In this document: positions 8,620-16,046 of the stretch, piece after piece
Layout: the number at the start of each line of letters is the position of its first letter
How positions within the stretch are numbered: position 1 is the stretch's first letter
Assembly (NCBI RefSeq): GCF_017592825.1
Contig: NZ_JAGFMD010000011.1
Coordinates: 1 to 64,000 of the forward strand
Direction: 5' to 3'
DNA length: 64,000 nucleotides
Source of the DNA: Roseivirga sp. E12
GTDB taxonomy: Bacteria; Bacteroidota; Bacteroidia; Cytophagales; Cyclobacteriaceae
Position numbers and translations under genes: made by a program
The notes under the pieces: model-generated
Seen by the model: only the letters and a program-made list of their open reading frames with translations
What the model was told of the DNA's origin: nothing
Database searches by the model: none

Positions 8620-9378
8620 TTAAACTGTTGCGTCAGCCTCTTCTTTAATCCAATCGTATCCTTTAGCCTCTAATTCTAAAGCCAATTCTTTTGTTCCTGA
8701 TTTAACAATACGGCCTTTGTACAGCACGTGCACATAGTCTGGTACTATATAATCAAGTAGTCTTTGATAGTGAGTAACAACGATTGTTGCGTTGTCCTTT
8801 GACTTGAGTGTGTTAACACCATTAGCCACCACCTTAAGTGCATCAATATCAAGTCCAGAATCAGTTTCATCAAGAATTGCCAGCTTCGGCTCAAGCATAG
8901 CCATTTGGAAAATCTCGTTTCTTTTCTTCTCACCTCCAGAAAATCCTTCATTGAGTGATCTGCTTAATAGAGACTGGTCAATTTCTACAAGCTTCATTTT
9001 CTCTTTCATCAATTTCAAGAAAGAAACAGCGTCCAAAGGTTTTTCGCCATGATGCTCTCTTACCTGGTTGATGGCTGTTTTCATGAAGTTGGTTGTGCTC
9101 ACGCCCGGAATTTCAACAGGGTACTGAAAAGCTAGGAAGATACCTTCTCGGGCTCTTTCATCTGCATCCATTTCTAGGAGGTCTTTACCTTGGAAATCTA
9201 CATCTCCACCCGTTACTTCATAGTCTTCTCTACCGGCTAGTACTGAAGCCAATGTGCTTTTTCCTGAACCGTTTGGTCCCATGATAGCGTGGATTTCTCC
9301 TGGTTTTACTTCTAAGTTGATGCCTCTGAGAATCTCTTTCTCTTCAATCCTGGCCTCTAAATTCTTTATAGATAACAT
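8620..9378 (-). CDS. sufC: SufC, ATPase subunit of SufBCD
   Basis: The 252-residue ABC-type ATPase shows Walker A GPNGSGKST (about 34-42), Q-loop FQYP, ABC signature FSGGEKKRNE (about 146) and Walker B LAILDETDSGLD (about 168), where the E-T-D-S-G-L-D form is specific to SufC. It has no membrane segments; it powers conformational changes in SufBD during cluster assembly. It lies between sufB and sufD in the operon. Confidence 0.97.
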   Translation of the reverse strand: MLSIKNLEARIEEKEILRGINLEVKPGEIHAIMGPNGSGKSTLASVLAGREDYEVTGGDVDFQGKDLLEMDADERAREGIFLAFQYPVEIPGVSTTNFMKTAINQVREHHGEKPLDAVSFLKLMKEKMKLVEIDQSLLSRSLNEGFSGGEKKRNEIFQMAMLEPKLAILDETDSGLDIDALKVVANGVNTLKSKDNATIVVTHYQRLLDYIVPDYVHVLYKGRIVKSGTKELALELEAKGYDWIKEEADATV

Positions 9379-9413
9379 TTTACTCTTTTGTCTTTTTGAA
9401 AATAGGAGAGTGC

Positions 9414-10859
9414 TTAGCCAACTGAACCTTCTAAGGTCAGTGCTAATAGTTTTTGAGCCTCAACGGCAAACTCCATTGGTAATTGATTCAATACTTCTTT
9501 GGCGTAACCATTAACAATTAATGCTACAGCTGATTCTTCGTCTATGCCACGTTGCTGGCAATAGAAAATTTGGTCTTCTCCGATTTTCGATGTAGTCGCT
9601 TCATGCTCTACATGAGCTGTAGAATTTTCAATATCAATGTAGGGGAATGTGTGTGCTCCACACTTATCACCCATTAATAGAGAATCGCACTGTGAGAAGT
9701 TTCTTGCATTTTCAGCACGCTTCATCACTTGCACTTGTCCACGGTAACTATTCTGAGAATAGCCTGCGGATATACCTTTTGAAACGATTCGTGATTTGGT
9801 GTTTTTACCAATGTGAATCATCTTAGTTCCAGTGTCGGCTTGCTGGTAATTGTTAGTTACCGCCACTGAGTAGAACTCACCTTGTGAATTGTCTCCCTTG
9901 AGAATACATGAAGGGTACTTCCAGGTAACAGCAGAACCTGTCTCAACTTGTGTCCAGGAAATTTTAGAGTTATCACCTTCGCAAATACCTCTTTTGGTTA
10001 CAAAGTTGTAAATACCACCTTTACCATTCTTATCACCAGGGTACCAGTTTTGAACGGTTGAGTATTTAACCTCAGCATCCTTAGCCGCTTTGATTTCTAC
10101 CACGGCAGCATGCAACTGGTTCTCATCTCTTTGAGGAGCAGTACAGCCTTCAAGGTAGCTTACATAAGATCCTTCGTCAGCAATAATCAATGTTCTTTCG
10201 AATTGTCCCGTGTTGGCTGCATTGATTCTGAAATAAGTAGATAATTCCATTGGGCATCTAACCCCTTTTGGAATGTAGGCGAAAGAGCCATCTGAAAATA
10301 CTGCAGAGTTTAATGCTGCAAAATAGTTGTCACTAGTAGGTACTACTGTACCCATATGTTTTTTCACTAGTTCTGGGTGCTCCTTAACGGCCTCAGAAAA
10401 TGAGCAGAAAATAATACCTAGTTTACCTAGTGTGTCTTTGAAGGTTGTAGCGACAGAAACAGAGTCAATCACTGCATCGACAGCGACACCTGTGAGTCTT
10501 TTTTGTTCGGTAAGTGAGATGCCAAGCTTTTCGAAAGTTGCCAACAATTCTGGATCAACTTCATCAAGTGACTTCGGCTTTACTTTTTGCTTCGGTGCAG
10601 AGTAGTAAATAAGGTCTTGATAATCGACTTTTGGGTAGTCAACATTTGGCCACTCTGGCTCCTTCATTTTTAACCATGCTCTGTAGGCATCAAGCCGCCA
10701 TTCAAGTAACCACTCTGGCTCTTCTTTTTTAGCAGAAATAAAGCGCACAATTTCTTCGCTCAATCCTTTCGGAGCTTCATCTGCTTCTAAGTCTACAGTC
10801 CAGCCGAACTCATACTCTTTCGAGGTGAATTCTTCTAAAATCTGGTCGTCATTGCTCAT
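9414..10859 (-). CDS. sufB: SufB, scaffold subunit of SufBCD
   Basis: I start at ATG 10859 (481 residues); a TTG one codon upstream is in frame but weaker. Conserved SufB blocks are present: [60 protein letters not shown], and the C-terminal [38 protein letters not shown] regions, with conserved cysteines. It is the first gene of the operon and has a good promoter match 29 bases upstream. It receives sulfur and iron on the SufBC2D complex. Confidence 0.96.
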   Translation of the reverse strand: MSNDDQILEEFTSKEYEFGWTVDLEADEAPKGLSEEIVRFISAKKEEPEWLLEWRLDAYRAWLKMKEPEWPNVDYPKVDYQDLIYYSAPKQKVKPKSLDEVDPELLATFEKLGISLTEQKRLTGVAVDAVIDSVSVATTFKDTLGKLGIIFCSFSEAVKEHPELVKKHMGTVVPTSDNYFAALNSAVFSDGSFAYIPKGVRCPMELSTYFRINAANTGQFERTLIIADEGSYVSYLEGCTAPQRDENQLHAAVVEIKAAKDAEVKYSTVQNWYPGDKNGKGGIYNFVTKRGICEGDNSKISWTQVETGSAVTWKYPSCILKGDNSQGEFYSVAVTNNYQQADTGTKMIHIGKNTKSRIVSKGISAGYSQNSYRGQVQVMKRAENARNFSQCDSLLMGDKCGAHTFPYIDIENSTAHVEHEATTSKIGEDQIFYCQQRGIDEESAVALIVNGYAKEVLNQLPMEFAVEAQKLLALTLEGSVG

Positions 10860-10887
10860 CAAAACTTATTTAGAATGATTTCAAATA

Positions 10888-10916
10888 CAAAGGTACAACC
10901 TAAAACTTTAACGAAA
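10888..10916 (-). promoter_or_regulatory. Predicted sufB promoter
   Basis: On the minus strand TACCTTTG (10888-10895) matches the Bacteroidota -7 box TAnnTTTG exactly, with TTTCG at the expected -33 distance. It would give a leader of about 22 nt before sufB. No IscR-like palindrome is evident. Confidence 0.55.
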
Positions 10917-10979
10917 GGTTTCAGGCCTTCTTTTTTATAAATGGGATATAGAATCTATTAATTAAAAAATGTCCTTTGA

Positions 10980-11447
10980 CTAGGCTGATAACTCGATACT
11001 TCTGCTTAATGTTTCCTCTAAAATCACGAAAGTTTCGGTACGTTCAATTCCATCTACTTTCTGAATTTTATCATGAAGAATATCCTTCAAGTGATCGGTG
11101 CTCTTGGCATAAATTCTAACGAACATACTGTAATTACCCGTGGTATAGTGGATGGAGGTTATCTCCGGTATTTTCTTTAATTGCTCTGCCACTTTTTCAT
11201 AGAGTGAACTCTTAGATAAGAACACTCCAAGGAAGGAACCCACGCTATAGCCGAGGGCATTCAGGTTTAAATCTAAAGAAGCACCTTTAACCACACCCAT
11301 CTTTTCTAGCTTATTCATTCTGACGTGAACAGTACCACTTGATACAAAGGCTTGCTTGGCTACTTCAGTATAGGGTTTTTTTGCATTGTGCTGCAAGAGC
11401 GAAAGAATCTTGAGGTCAACGTTATCAATTTCGTAATTATCCGGCAT
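10980..11447 (-). CDS. Lrp/AsnC family transcriptional regulator
   Basis: This is a 155-residue standard Lrp protein: an N-terminal winged helix-turn-helix (VDLKILSLLQHNAKKPYTEVAKQAFVSSGTVHVRMNKLEKMGVV, about 8-55) and a C-terminal RAM ligand domain (YSVGSFLGVFL to ILEETLSRSIEL, about 68-152). Proteins of this family bind amino acids and act as octamers on AT-rich palindromes. It lies 118 bp upstream of sufB on the same strand, but sufB has its own promoter. On the other side it faces the tRNA-like RNA array. An AT-rich 16-bp palindrome lies upstream of its own promoter box, so autoregulation is likely. Confidence 0.9.
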   Translation of the reverse strand: MPDNYEIDNVDLKILSLLQHNAKKPYTEVAKQAFVSSGTVHVRMNKLEKMGVVKGASLDLNLNALGYSVGSFLGVFLSKSSLYEKVAEQLKKIPEITSIHYTTGNYSMFVRIYAKSTDHLKDILHDKIQKVDGIERTETFVILEETLSRSIELSA

Positions 11448-11477
11448 GATTTCTATTCTAAATTATTGAATTCATAT

Positions 11478-11503
11478 CAAAAGTATTGATTAATTAATTA
11501 ATC
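11478..11503 (-). promoter_or_regulatory. Predicted lrp promoter box and AT-rich palindromic operator
   Basis: TACTTTTG on the minus strand (11478-11485) matches TAnnTTTG. Immediately upstream of it GATTAATTAATTAATC (11488-11503) is a perfect 16-bp palindrome in the -33 area. Lrp proteins favour AT-rich palindromes and usually control their own gene; the assignment is inference. Confidence 0.5.
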
Positions 11504-11557
11504 TGTAAATAATAAGTTCAATCATTAACGATATTATGTGTATAACATTCATTCTAT

Positions 11558-11586
11558 TACCTTTGAAACAGTTTCAAACGTGAAAC
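11558..11586 (+). promoter_or_regulatory. Predicted promoter overlapped by a 17-bp palindrome, ahead of the tRNA-like array
   Basis: TACCTTTG (11558-11565) matches the -7 box. It is overlapped by TTTGAAAC-A-GTTTCAAA (11562-11578), a perfect inverted repeat, and a further GTTTCA/TGAAAC pair (11571-11586). Transcription would begin near 11572, about 30 nt before the first tRNA-like unit. The overlap suggests repression of this promoter by a dimeric protein. Confidence 0.5.
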
Positions 11587-11603
11587 AAAAGCCATTGACA
11601 CAC

Positions 11604-11725
11604 TGTAGGATGACGAAATAGGCAGCCGTGCCCTCCTTTCCCGGGGGTGGAGAATAAGAGATAAATTAAACTACCTAAGTAAAGCTAATCTCTCCGTGAA
11701 GGTTCGAGTCCTTCTCCTACAGCCA
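11604..11725 (+). ncRNA. tRNA-like RNA, copy 1 (class II cloverleaf with giant variable region)
   Basis: A tRNA cloverleaf can be drawn by hand. Acceptor TGTAGGA (11604-11610) pairs with TCCTACA (11715-11721), followed by G73 and an encoded CCA (11723-11725). The D stem is ACG/CGT with an AAATAGGCAGC loop. The anticodon arm is CCCTC-CTTTCCC-GGGGG (11631-11647). The T arm is GAAGG-TTCGAGT-CCTTC (11698-11714). Between the anticodon and T arms are 50 nt (11648-11697), where normal class II tRNAs have roughly 10-20. The loop would present TTC as anticodon but has a pyrimidine at position 37, and the conserved A21 is C. I therefore call it tRNA-like, not tRNA-Glu. Confidence 0.65.
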
Positions 11726-11752
11726 AATGTTTTAGTATGATTAGTAATTGTC

Positions 11753-11788
11753 AATGATGAGTGCCTCAGCAATCAGGCGCTCATTATT
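11753..11788. other. Hairpin between the two tRNA-like units
   Basis: AATGATGAGTGCCT (11753-11766) pairs with AGGCGCTCATTATT (11775-11788) with two G-T pairs and an 8-nt loop. No T run follows, so termination is doubtful; it may be a processing or attenuating structure. Confidence 0.45.
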
Positions 11789-11796
11789 AAATACAC

Positions 11797-11906
11797 TGTA
11801 GGGTGACGAAACAGGCAGCCGTGCCCTCCTTTCTCGAGGGTGGAGGTTCTGAGATAAAGCCAATCGGCCTAATCACTCCGTGGAGGTTCGAATCCTTCTC
11901 CTACAG
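11797..11906 (+). ncRNA. tRNA-like RNA, copy 2
   Basis: The fold is the same as copy 1: acceptor TGTAGGG (11797-11803) with TCCTACA (11899-11905) and G73 at 11906; D stem ACG/CGT; anticodon arm CCCTC-CTTTCTC-GAGGG (11824-11840); T arm GGAGG-TTCGAAT-CCTTC (11882-11898). The first 40 nt match copy 1 with two differences, whereas the variable region (41 nt, 11841-11881) is diverged yet still closes by GGAG/CTCC and holds an inner GCC/GGC hairpin. CCA is not encoded (CAT follows). Stems are kept despite sequence change: GAGGG instead of GGGGG in the anticodon arm and compensated T-stem changes. Confidence 0.65.
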
Positions 11907-11912
11907 CATTTC

Positions 11913-11943
11913 AAAAAGGAAACCATTTCGGTTTCCTTTTTTT
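11913..11943 (+). terminator. Rho-independent terminator after tRNA-like copy 2
   Basis: The stem AAAAAGGAAACC / GGTTTCCTTTTT has an ATTTC loop and a seven-T tail. It lies seven bases after copy 2, supporting a transcribed RNA unit that ends here. Confidence 0.85.
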
Positions 11944-11956
11944 GTATACTTTCTCT

Positions 11957-12045
11957 GGATGAGAACCTCGGTTCGATCCCGAATTCTCGGGACACGAGGG
12001 ACAGTGCGGCATGCCTTGCGTGTATGGTAATCCTTCTCCTACAGC
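11957..12045 (+). other. Degenerate third tRNA-like unit (T-arm-like segment plus 3' end)
   Basis: AATCCTTCTCCTACAGC at 12029-12045 is identical to the 3' end of copy 2 (11891-11907), but no matching 5' acceptor strand exists here. A separate T-arm-like segment TCGG-TTCGATC-CCGA lies at 11968-11982, and TCCCGA-ATTC-TCGGGA forms a hairpin around 11977-11992. This looks like the relic of a further copy or a recombined tRNA 3' fragment. Confidence 0.5.
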
Positions 12046-12049
12046 TTAG

Positions 12050-12076
12050 CCCAACCTTGCCAAGGTTGGGGTTTTT
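12050..12076 (+). terminator. Rho-independent terminator closing the tRNA-like region
   Basis: CCCAACC-TTGCCAA-GGTTGGG is followed by a short T run, directly after the third 3' end. Confidence 0.8.
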
Positions 12077-12110
12077 AATTGTAGCTAAACCTTCCATTGG
12101 TCATTTCTCT

Positions 12111-12118
12111 TATATTTG
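12111..12118 (+). promoter_or_regulatory. -7 promoter box of the acyl-CoA synthetase gene
   Basis: TATATTTG matches TAnnTTTG exactly, 21 bases before the ATG at 12140. A -33 TTG at the usual distance is not present, so confidence is moderate. Confidence 0.4.
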
Positions 12119-12139
12119 GTGTTAGCCAAATTTTAATGA

Positions 12140-13819
12140 ATGAGTACTCACCCATGGATTGCCAAATACCCAGCGGGTATCGCGACAGAAATTTCAGAAG
12201 ATAGGCCTGAAAACTTACTAGAACTTTTTAACCAAGCCTTTAAAAGCTTCGGAAGTCGTGAGGCTTTTGAGAATATGGGTAAGGTGCTTACTTATCAGGA
12301 GATCAACCTGCAATCGGATTTCTTTGCAGCCTATCTCCAAAATGAAGTTAAAGTCCAGAAAGGCGATCGTATAGCTATTCAAATGCCTAATTGTCTTCAA
12401 TATCCAATCGTATTGATTGGCGCCCTAAAGGCAGGTTGTATTGTAGTAAACACTAACCCCTTGTATACACCGCGCGAAATGGAGCATCAGTTTAATGATG
12501 CCGAAGTAAAAGCTATAGTGATCATTGCCAACTTTGCGCATAGCCTTCAAGAGATTCTGCATAAGACTAAAATTGAGCATGTCATTGTCACTGAGTTGGG
12601 CGATTTACTAGGAGGTCTTAAAGGTAAGCTAGTGAACTTTGTGGTGAAGAAGGTGAAGAAAATGGTTCCCGCTTATTCTTTACCTACGGCTAAGAAATTC
12701 AATGACGTCATGAAAAAAGGCGCTCGAATGAAATATACCAAGCCTGATGTACAGTCTGGTGATACTGCTTTTCTGCAGTATACTGGTGGAACCACAGGTG
12801 TGTCTAAGGGTGCCACACTTTCGCACAGCAATGTGGTGGCACATACATTCGCTATCAATAATTGGTTTAAACCATTGCTGAAAGAGGGGCAAACGGAATT
12901 AATGATAACAGCTATCCCTTTGTATCATATTTTCGCTCTTAATGTCAATTGCACCTTCATGATGCATATTGGCGCTAAGAATGTTCTGATCACCAATCCT
13001 AGGGATATGCCTGGATTTATTAAAGAACTTAAAAAGCATCCATTTACATTGTTCACTGGCGTGAATACTCTCTTCAATGGCTTGCTTAACCAACCTAATT
13101 TTAATGAGGTAGACTGGGGTCATCTTAAGGGAGCTATTGGAGGTGGCATGGCTGTCCAAGACTTTGTGGCCAAAAAATGGGAAGAGCAAACTAGCTCTCC
13201 TTTGGTAGAAGGTTACGGACTTTCAGAAACGTCTCCGGTTGCCAGTTGTAATCCTTTGGATGGGACTCACAGAATGGGAACCATAGGACTTCCGATTTCC
13301 TCAACACAATTATCTATTTGTGATGATGAAGGAAATCACCTGGCTCAGGGAGAAGTGGGGGAGATTTGTATCAAAGGTCCTCAAGTAATGAGTGGTTATT
13401 GGAATAAAGACAATTCAGGTGTTTTCTTCGAAGACGGCTGGTTCCGCACTGGAGATATTGGCCAAATGGATGCCGATGGGTTTTTCAAGATTGTTGATCG
13501 TAAGAAGGACATGATTAACGTATCTGGTTTTAACGTTTTCCCAAATGAGGTAGAGAATGTCATTGCTGACCATGAGAAAGTGTTGGAAGTAGCGGTGATC
13601 GGTATTCCGGATAAGAAGTCTTCTGAATGTGTTAAAGCCTTTGTAGTCAAAAGCGATCCTTCTTTAACAGAAGACGAGCTTAGAGACTTCTGTGAAGAGG
13701 AGCTCACGGGATATAAAAAGCCAAAGTATATCGAGTTTGTGGATGAACTACCAAAGTCAAATGTTGGGAAAATTCTCAGACGTGAGTTGAAAGAAAGAGA
13801 AGCAGCAAAGAATAGCTAA
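12140..13819 (+). CDS. fadD: Long-chain fatty acid-CoA ligase (FadD-like)
   Basis: The 559-residue adenylating enzyme has all core motifs: phosphate-binding YTGGTTGVSKGA (about 213-224), the GYGLSETSP motif (about 358), GWFRTGDIG with the adenosine-binding Asp (about 432), the hinge DRKKDMINVSGFNVFP, and the C-terminal catalytic lysine in PKSNVGKILRREL (about 540). It activates fatty acids to acyl-CoA through an acyl-AMP; it is cytosolic or membrane-associated. Start ATG 12140 directly follows a -7 box. It is monocistronic, with a terminator immediately downstream. Confidence 0.92.
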   Translation: MSTHPWIAKYPAGIATEISEDRPENLLELFNQAFKSFGSREAFENMGKVLTYQEINLQSDFFAAYLQNEVKVQKGDRIAIQMPNCLQYPIVLIGALKAGCIVVNTNPLYTPREMEHQFNDAEVKAIVIIANFAHSLQEILHKTKIEHVIVTELGDLLGGLKGKLVNFVVKKVKKMVPAYSLPTAKKFNDVMKKGARMKYTKPDVQSGDTAFLQYTGGTTGVSKGATLSHSNVVAHTFAINNWFKPLLKEGQTELMITAIPLYHIFALNVNCTFMMHIGAKNVLITNPRDMPGFIKELKKHPFTLFTGVNTLFNGLLNQPNFNEVDWGHLKGAIGGGMAVQDFVAKKWEEQTSSPLVEGYGLSETSPVASCNPLDGTHRMGTIGLPISSTQLSICDDEGNHLAQGEVGEICIKGPQVMSGYWNKDNSGVFFEDGWFRTGDIGQMDADGFFKIVDRKKDMINVSGFNVFPNEVENVIADHEKVLEVAVIGIPDKKSSECVKAFVVKSDPSLTEDELRDFCEEELTGYKKPKYIEFVDELPKSNVGKILRRELKEREAAKNS

Positions 13820-13820
13820 T

Positions 13821-13848
13821 AAAAAAAGCCTCATTTGAGGCTTTTTTT
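13821..13848. terminator. Bidirectional terminator
   Basis: AAAAAAGCCTC-ATTT-GAGGCTTTTTTT has A and T tracts on both sides. It serves fadD on the plus strand and the TonB-like lipoprotein gene on the minus strand, which converge here. Confidence 0.9.
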
Positions 13849-13866
13849 ATGTCATGACCTTTGGAC

Positions 13867-14388
13867 TCAATTGTTTACTTCTGTTTCGAATATTAATACT
13901 TCTTCCTCTTTAGGCTCTTCCATTGTTATTGACCTCATATTTTCATCGTCAAGCCTAAATGCGACTCTGGCCGTCATTCTTGTTTTTACTACTTGATTCT
14001 TCTGCATCCCAGGTACCCAATTTGGTCCGTCCATGTATACGCGAAGTGCTTCTTCGCCAAGTCCACCTCCAGGATTTCTAAGCAATTCAAAGTCGCTCAA
14101 AGAACCGTCTGTGCCAACAACAAAGGTGATATAGACATTACCTTCAATGCCTTTTTGTTTCGCTTCCTGAGGATAGTTTAAGTTTTCGCCAAGGAATTTA
14201 CTGTAAGCCTTCATACCTCCAGGAAAGGTGGGGTCTTGTTCAACAACAAGAAAGACTTTGTCATCTGAAGGCTTTTCATGAATTACAGAACCGACTTCAT
14301 AATCGCTTCCTTCGGGTTCTACAAACATTTCAGCATCCCCACACGAAACGGCAAACGCTATGAGTACGAGTATTGAGAGTTTTTTCAT
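13867..14388 (-). CDS. Lipoprotein with TonB C-terminal domain
   Basis: The 173-residue protein has an SPII signal with Cys near residue 16 (IAFAVSC) followed by a TonB C-terminal domain (about 55-150): FPGGMKAYSKFLGENLNYPQEAKQKGIEGNVYITFVVGTDGSLSDFELLR and NWVPGMQ. Classical TonB is anchored by an N-terminal helix and works with ExbBD; here a lipid anchor replaces the helix, so classical energy coupling is unlikely. Such domains are widespread in Bacteroidota envelopes. The acidic tail after residue 150 is unremarkable. Confidence 0.8.
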   Translation of the reverse strand: MKKLSILVLIAFAVSCGDAEMFVEPEGSDYEVGSVIHEKPSDDKVFLVVEQDPTFPGGMKAYSKFLGENLNYPQEAKQKGIEGNVYITFVVGTDGSLSDFELLRNPGGGLGEEALRVYMDGPNWVPGMQKNQVVKTRMTARVAFRLDDENMRSITMEEPKEEEVLIFETEVNN

Positions 14389-14480
14389 AGTCGAGATAGT
14401 TTAACTAAGTAATTAAATATAGAACTAATATATTAGTTATTTTACTCAAAAAAAAGCCATACCTAGATATGGCTCAATTA

Positions 14481-14687
14481 TCAGGAAGATACTCTACACG
14501 TTTTTACGCCTATCATGGCATAAATAGGGCAGAAGCCTGTTAAACTTGTTAGCGTAAAAATTCCTGCGGCAACAAGTGCAATTGTACCCCAGAGACTTGT
14601 TACGGTGCCGGTGGCATAGAGTGCCACTAATGCAGCTACTACCACTAGTCTTATGATTCGATCAATGGATCCCATATTCTTTTTCAT
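14481..14687 (-). CDS. DUF2892 family small membrane protein
   Basis: This 68-residue protein has two membrane helices and the family pattern MGSIDRIIRLVVVAALV...ALVAAGIFTLTSLTGFCPIYAMIGVKTC, with the conserved FCPxYxxxG near the end. DUF2892 domains are often attached to or encoded near rhodaneses in sulfur metabolism. Here the gene follows a 30-residue ORF by six bases and the pair sits behind a Crp/Fnr-type palindrome. Its role is unknown. Confidence 0.85.
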   Translation of the reverse strand: MKKNMGSIDRIIRLVVVAALVALYATGTVTSLWGTIALVAAGIFTLTSLTGFCPIYAMIGVKTCRVSS

Positions 14688-14693
14688 AGCATT

Positions 14694-14786
14694 TTACTTT
14701 AAGGTTTCTATCAAAACTGAAATACCGAAAATGATGCCTGCACAAATCAGGCACACCATCAAGAACTTGATGACTTTACTTTTCAT
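14694..14786 (-). CDS. Putative 30-residue single-helix membrane protein
   Basis: A short ORF with ATG at 14786 reads MKSKVIKFLMVCLICAGIIF and continues GISVLIETLK: a basic start, one hydrophobic helix of about 20 residues and a short polar tail. It ends seven bases before the DUF2892 start, consistent with a two-gene operon. No similarity is recognised. Supported only by composition, position and the operator upstream. Confidence 0.45.
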   Translation of the reverse strand: MKSKVIKFLMVCLICAGIIFGISVLIETLK

Positions 14787-14815
14787 GGAATGAATTTCAC
14801 CAATATGGCCAAGTT

Positions 14816-14839
14816 CTTATGTGACTTAAGTCACATAAG
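14816..14839. promoter_or_regulatory. Perfect 24-bp Crp/Fnr-type palindrome
   Basis: The site is CTTATGTGACTT followed by its exact reverse complement, with the core TGTGA-CTTAAG-TCACA (14820-14835), the canonical CRP form TGTGA-N6-TCACA. Its centre lies about 41 bp upstream of the ATG at 14786. A Crp/Fnr family regulator (not encoded in the window) is the likely binder. Confidence 0.7.
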
Positions 14840-14881
14840 CAGGTCATTTTGATCAGGTTATTGTGAGAGGTGTCTGCTGGC

Positions 14882-15961
14882 TTACTTCACAAAGAGCTCC
14901 ATCAACTCGTACTGAAGTCCGCCATAGTTCAATGGGTCCATGTTTCCTACTATTGCCAGCACGGTTTCTGTTTCTGGATGGATCATGAAAAATGTAATTC
15001 CCCCTACTGATCCACCGCTATGCCCATAGAATGTGTTACCACTGGGTCTATTGAATGTTCGCCAGCCAATGCCATAATTGGTTTCCATACCTGCAGTGGT
15101 TTTCTGCGATTGCATCCATTCATCTAGGGTTGACTGTTTCAAATACCCTGCCTTCATATGCGCTTGACCAAACTTGCAAAGGTCTTCAGTAGTGCCCACG
15201 AAGCCACCACCAGCCCATTTATAACTATTGTCTACATAAGGAGCGATTATAGCCTCACCATTTCGTTTCTGATAGAATTGTGTTCTGTTTGTAATGTTTT
15301 GGTCTGCATGGTCGGGCACCGTATTACGCATACCTAAAGCATCGAAAACCTCTTGTTGCATAATATTTAGAAAGTTTTTGCTAGTGAGAAAACTTGCCTG
15401 CGGTGCTGCTGCATTTTCCATGGCAGCCGAGATCAGGTTCCAGCCATAGGAAGAGTAGGAGTATTCTGTGCCTGGTTTATTGATTAAAGGATCATTAATA
15501 AATATTACAAGCCCATCAACTACATCTTCATACTTGGTACGGCTCATAAACTCAGCACCTCTATAGTGCCTGATCCCTGCTAAATGTCCTGCAAGCAGTC
15601 TCAAGGTTATGGTCTCACCCTTGTCTGGCCAAACGGGTACATATTTTTGAATCGGTTCATCCAAATCAATTTTCCCCTCTTCGTAAAGTTTGGCAAGGCC
15701 TGCCGCTGTTAAAGTTTTGGACACACTTCCTATTCTGAACTTAGATTTGGAGGGGTCTACTGGGATCTTTTTTTCACGATCGGCATAACCAAAGCCTTTG
15801 GAGTAAACGAGTTCTCCTTTTTGAGAAATAGATATACTCAGCCCGGGAACCTTGGTTTTTTCGACAAAGGCCTGCAGCTTTTCATCTGCAATCTCAGCTT
15901 TGGTTTGAGCAAGAGTTACTACAGGTAATAAGGCAAATAGGAGTATAAACAGTCTTTTCAT
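14882..15961 (-). CDS. Secreted serine hydrolase, beta-lactamase class C/AmpC-like family
   Basis: I take ATG 15961 (359 residues), since the signal peptide MKRLFILLFALLPVVTLAQT then starts properly; an in-frame ATG ten codons upstream is less fitting. The nucleophile motif S-x-x-K is in GSVSKTLTAAG (about residue 75), a YSYSSYGWN motif replaces the classical Y-x-N, and GHSGGSVGG serves as the third motif. Family members are periplasmic esterases, D-amino acid peptidases or beta-lactamases; the substrate cannot be told from sequence. Confidence 0.85.
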   Translation of the reverse strand: MKRLFILLFALLPVVTLAQTKAEIADEKLQAFVEKTKVPGLSISISQKGELVYSKGFGYADREKKIPVDPSKSKFRIGSVSKTLTAAGLAKLYEEGKIDLDEPIQKYVPVWPDKGETITLRLLAGHLAGIRHYRGAEFMSRTKYEDVVDGLVIFINDPLINKPGTEYSYSSYGWNLISAAMENAAAPQASFLTSKNFLNIMQQEVFDALGMRNTVPDHADQNITNRTQFYQKRNGEAIIAPYVDNSYKWAGGGFVGTTEDLCKFGQAHMKAGYLKQSTLDEWMQSQKTTAGMETNYGIGWRTFNRPSGNTFYGHSGGSVGGITFFMIHPETETVLAIVGNMDPLNYGGLQYELMELFVK

Positions 15962-16046
15962 GATGTCTTGAGTCGATGGCGGTTTCTTCAATTTACAACC
16001 ATTTTAGCATTTATGCTGTCAAATGGGCGAAGGCCATTTCAAAAAC

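Noticed and set aside
11604-11725. Ordinary tRNA-Glu(TTC) or tRNA-Leu/Ser call for the cloverleaf
   Set aside because: The loop would give TTC, but the body is class II, position 37 is a pyrimidine, A21 is C and the variable region is 50 nt. None fits a standard tRNA-Glu, Leu or Ser.
11803-12125. Overlapping short ORFs of 74-81 codons across the tRNA-like region on both strands
   Set aside because: They run through acceptor stems and terminators that explain the sequence, and the predicted proteins show no sensible composition.
15962-15991. Upstream ATG for the serine hydrolase at 15991
   Set aside because: It would put ten polar residues before an otherwise complete signal peptide.
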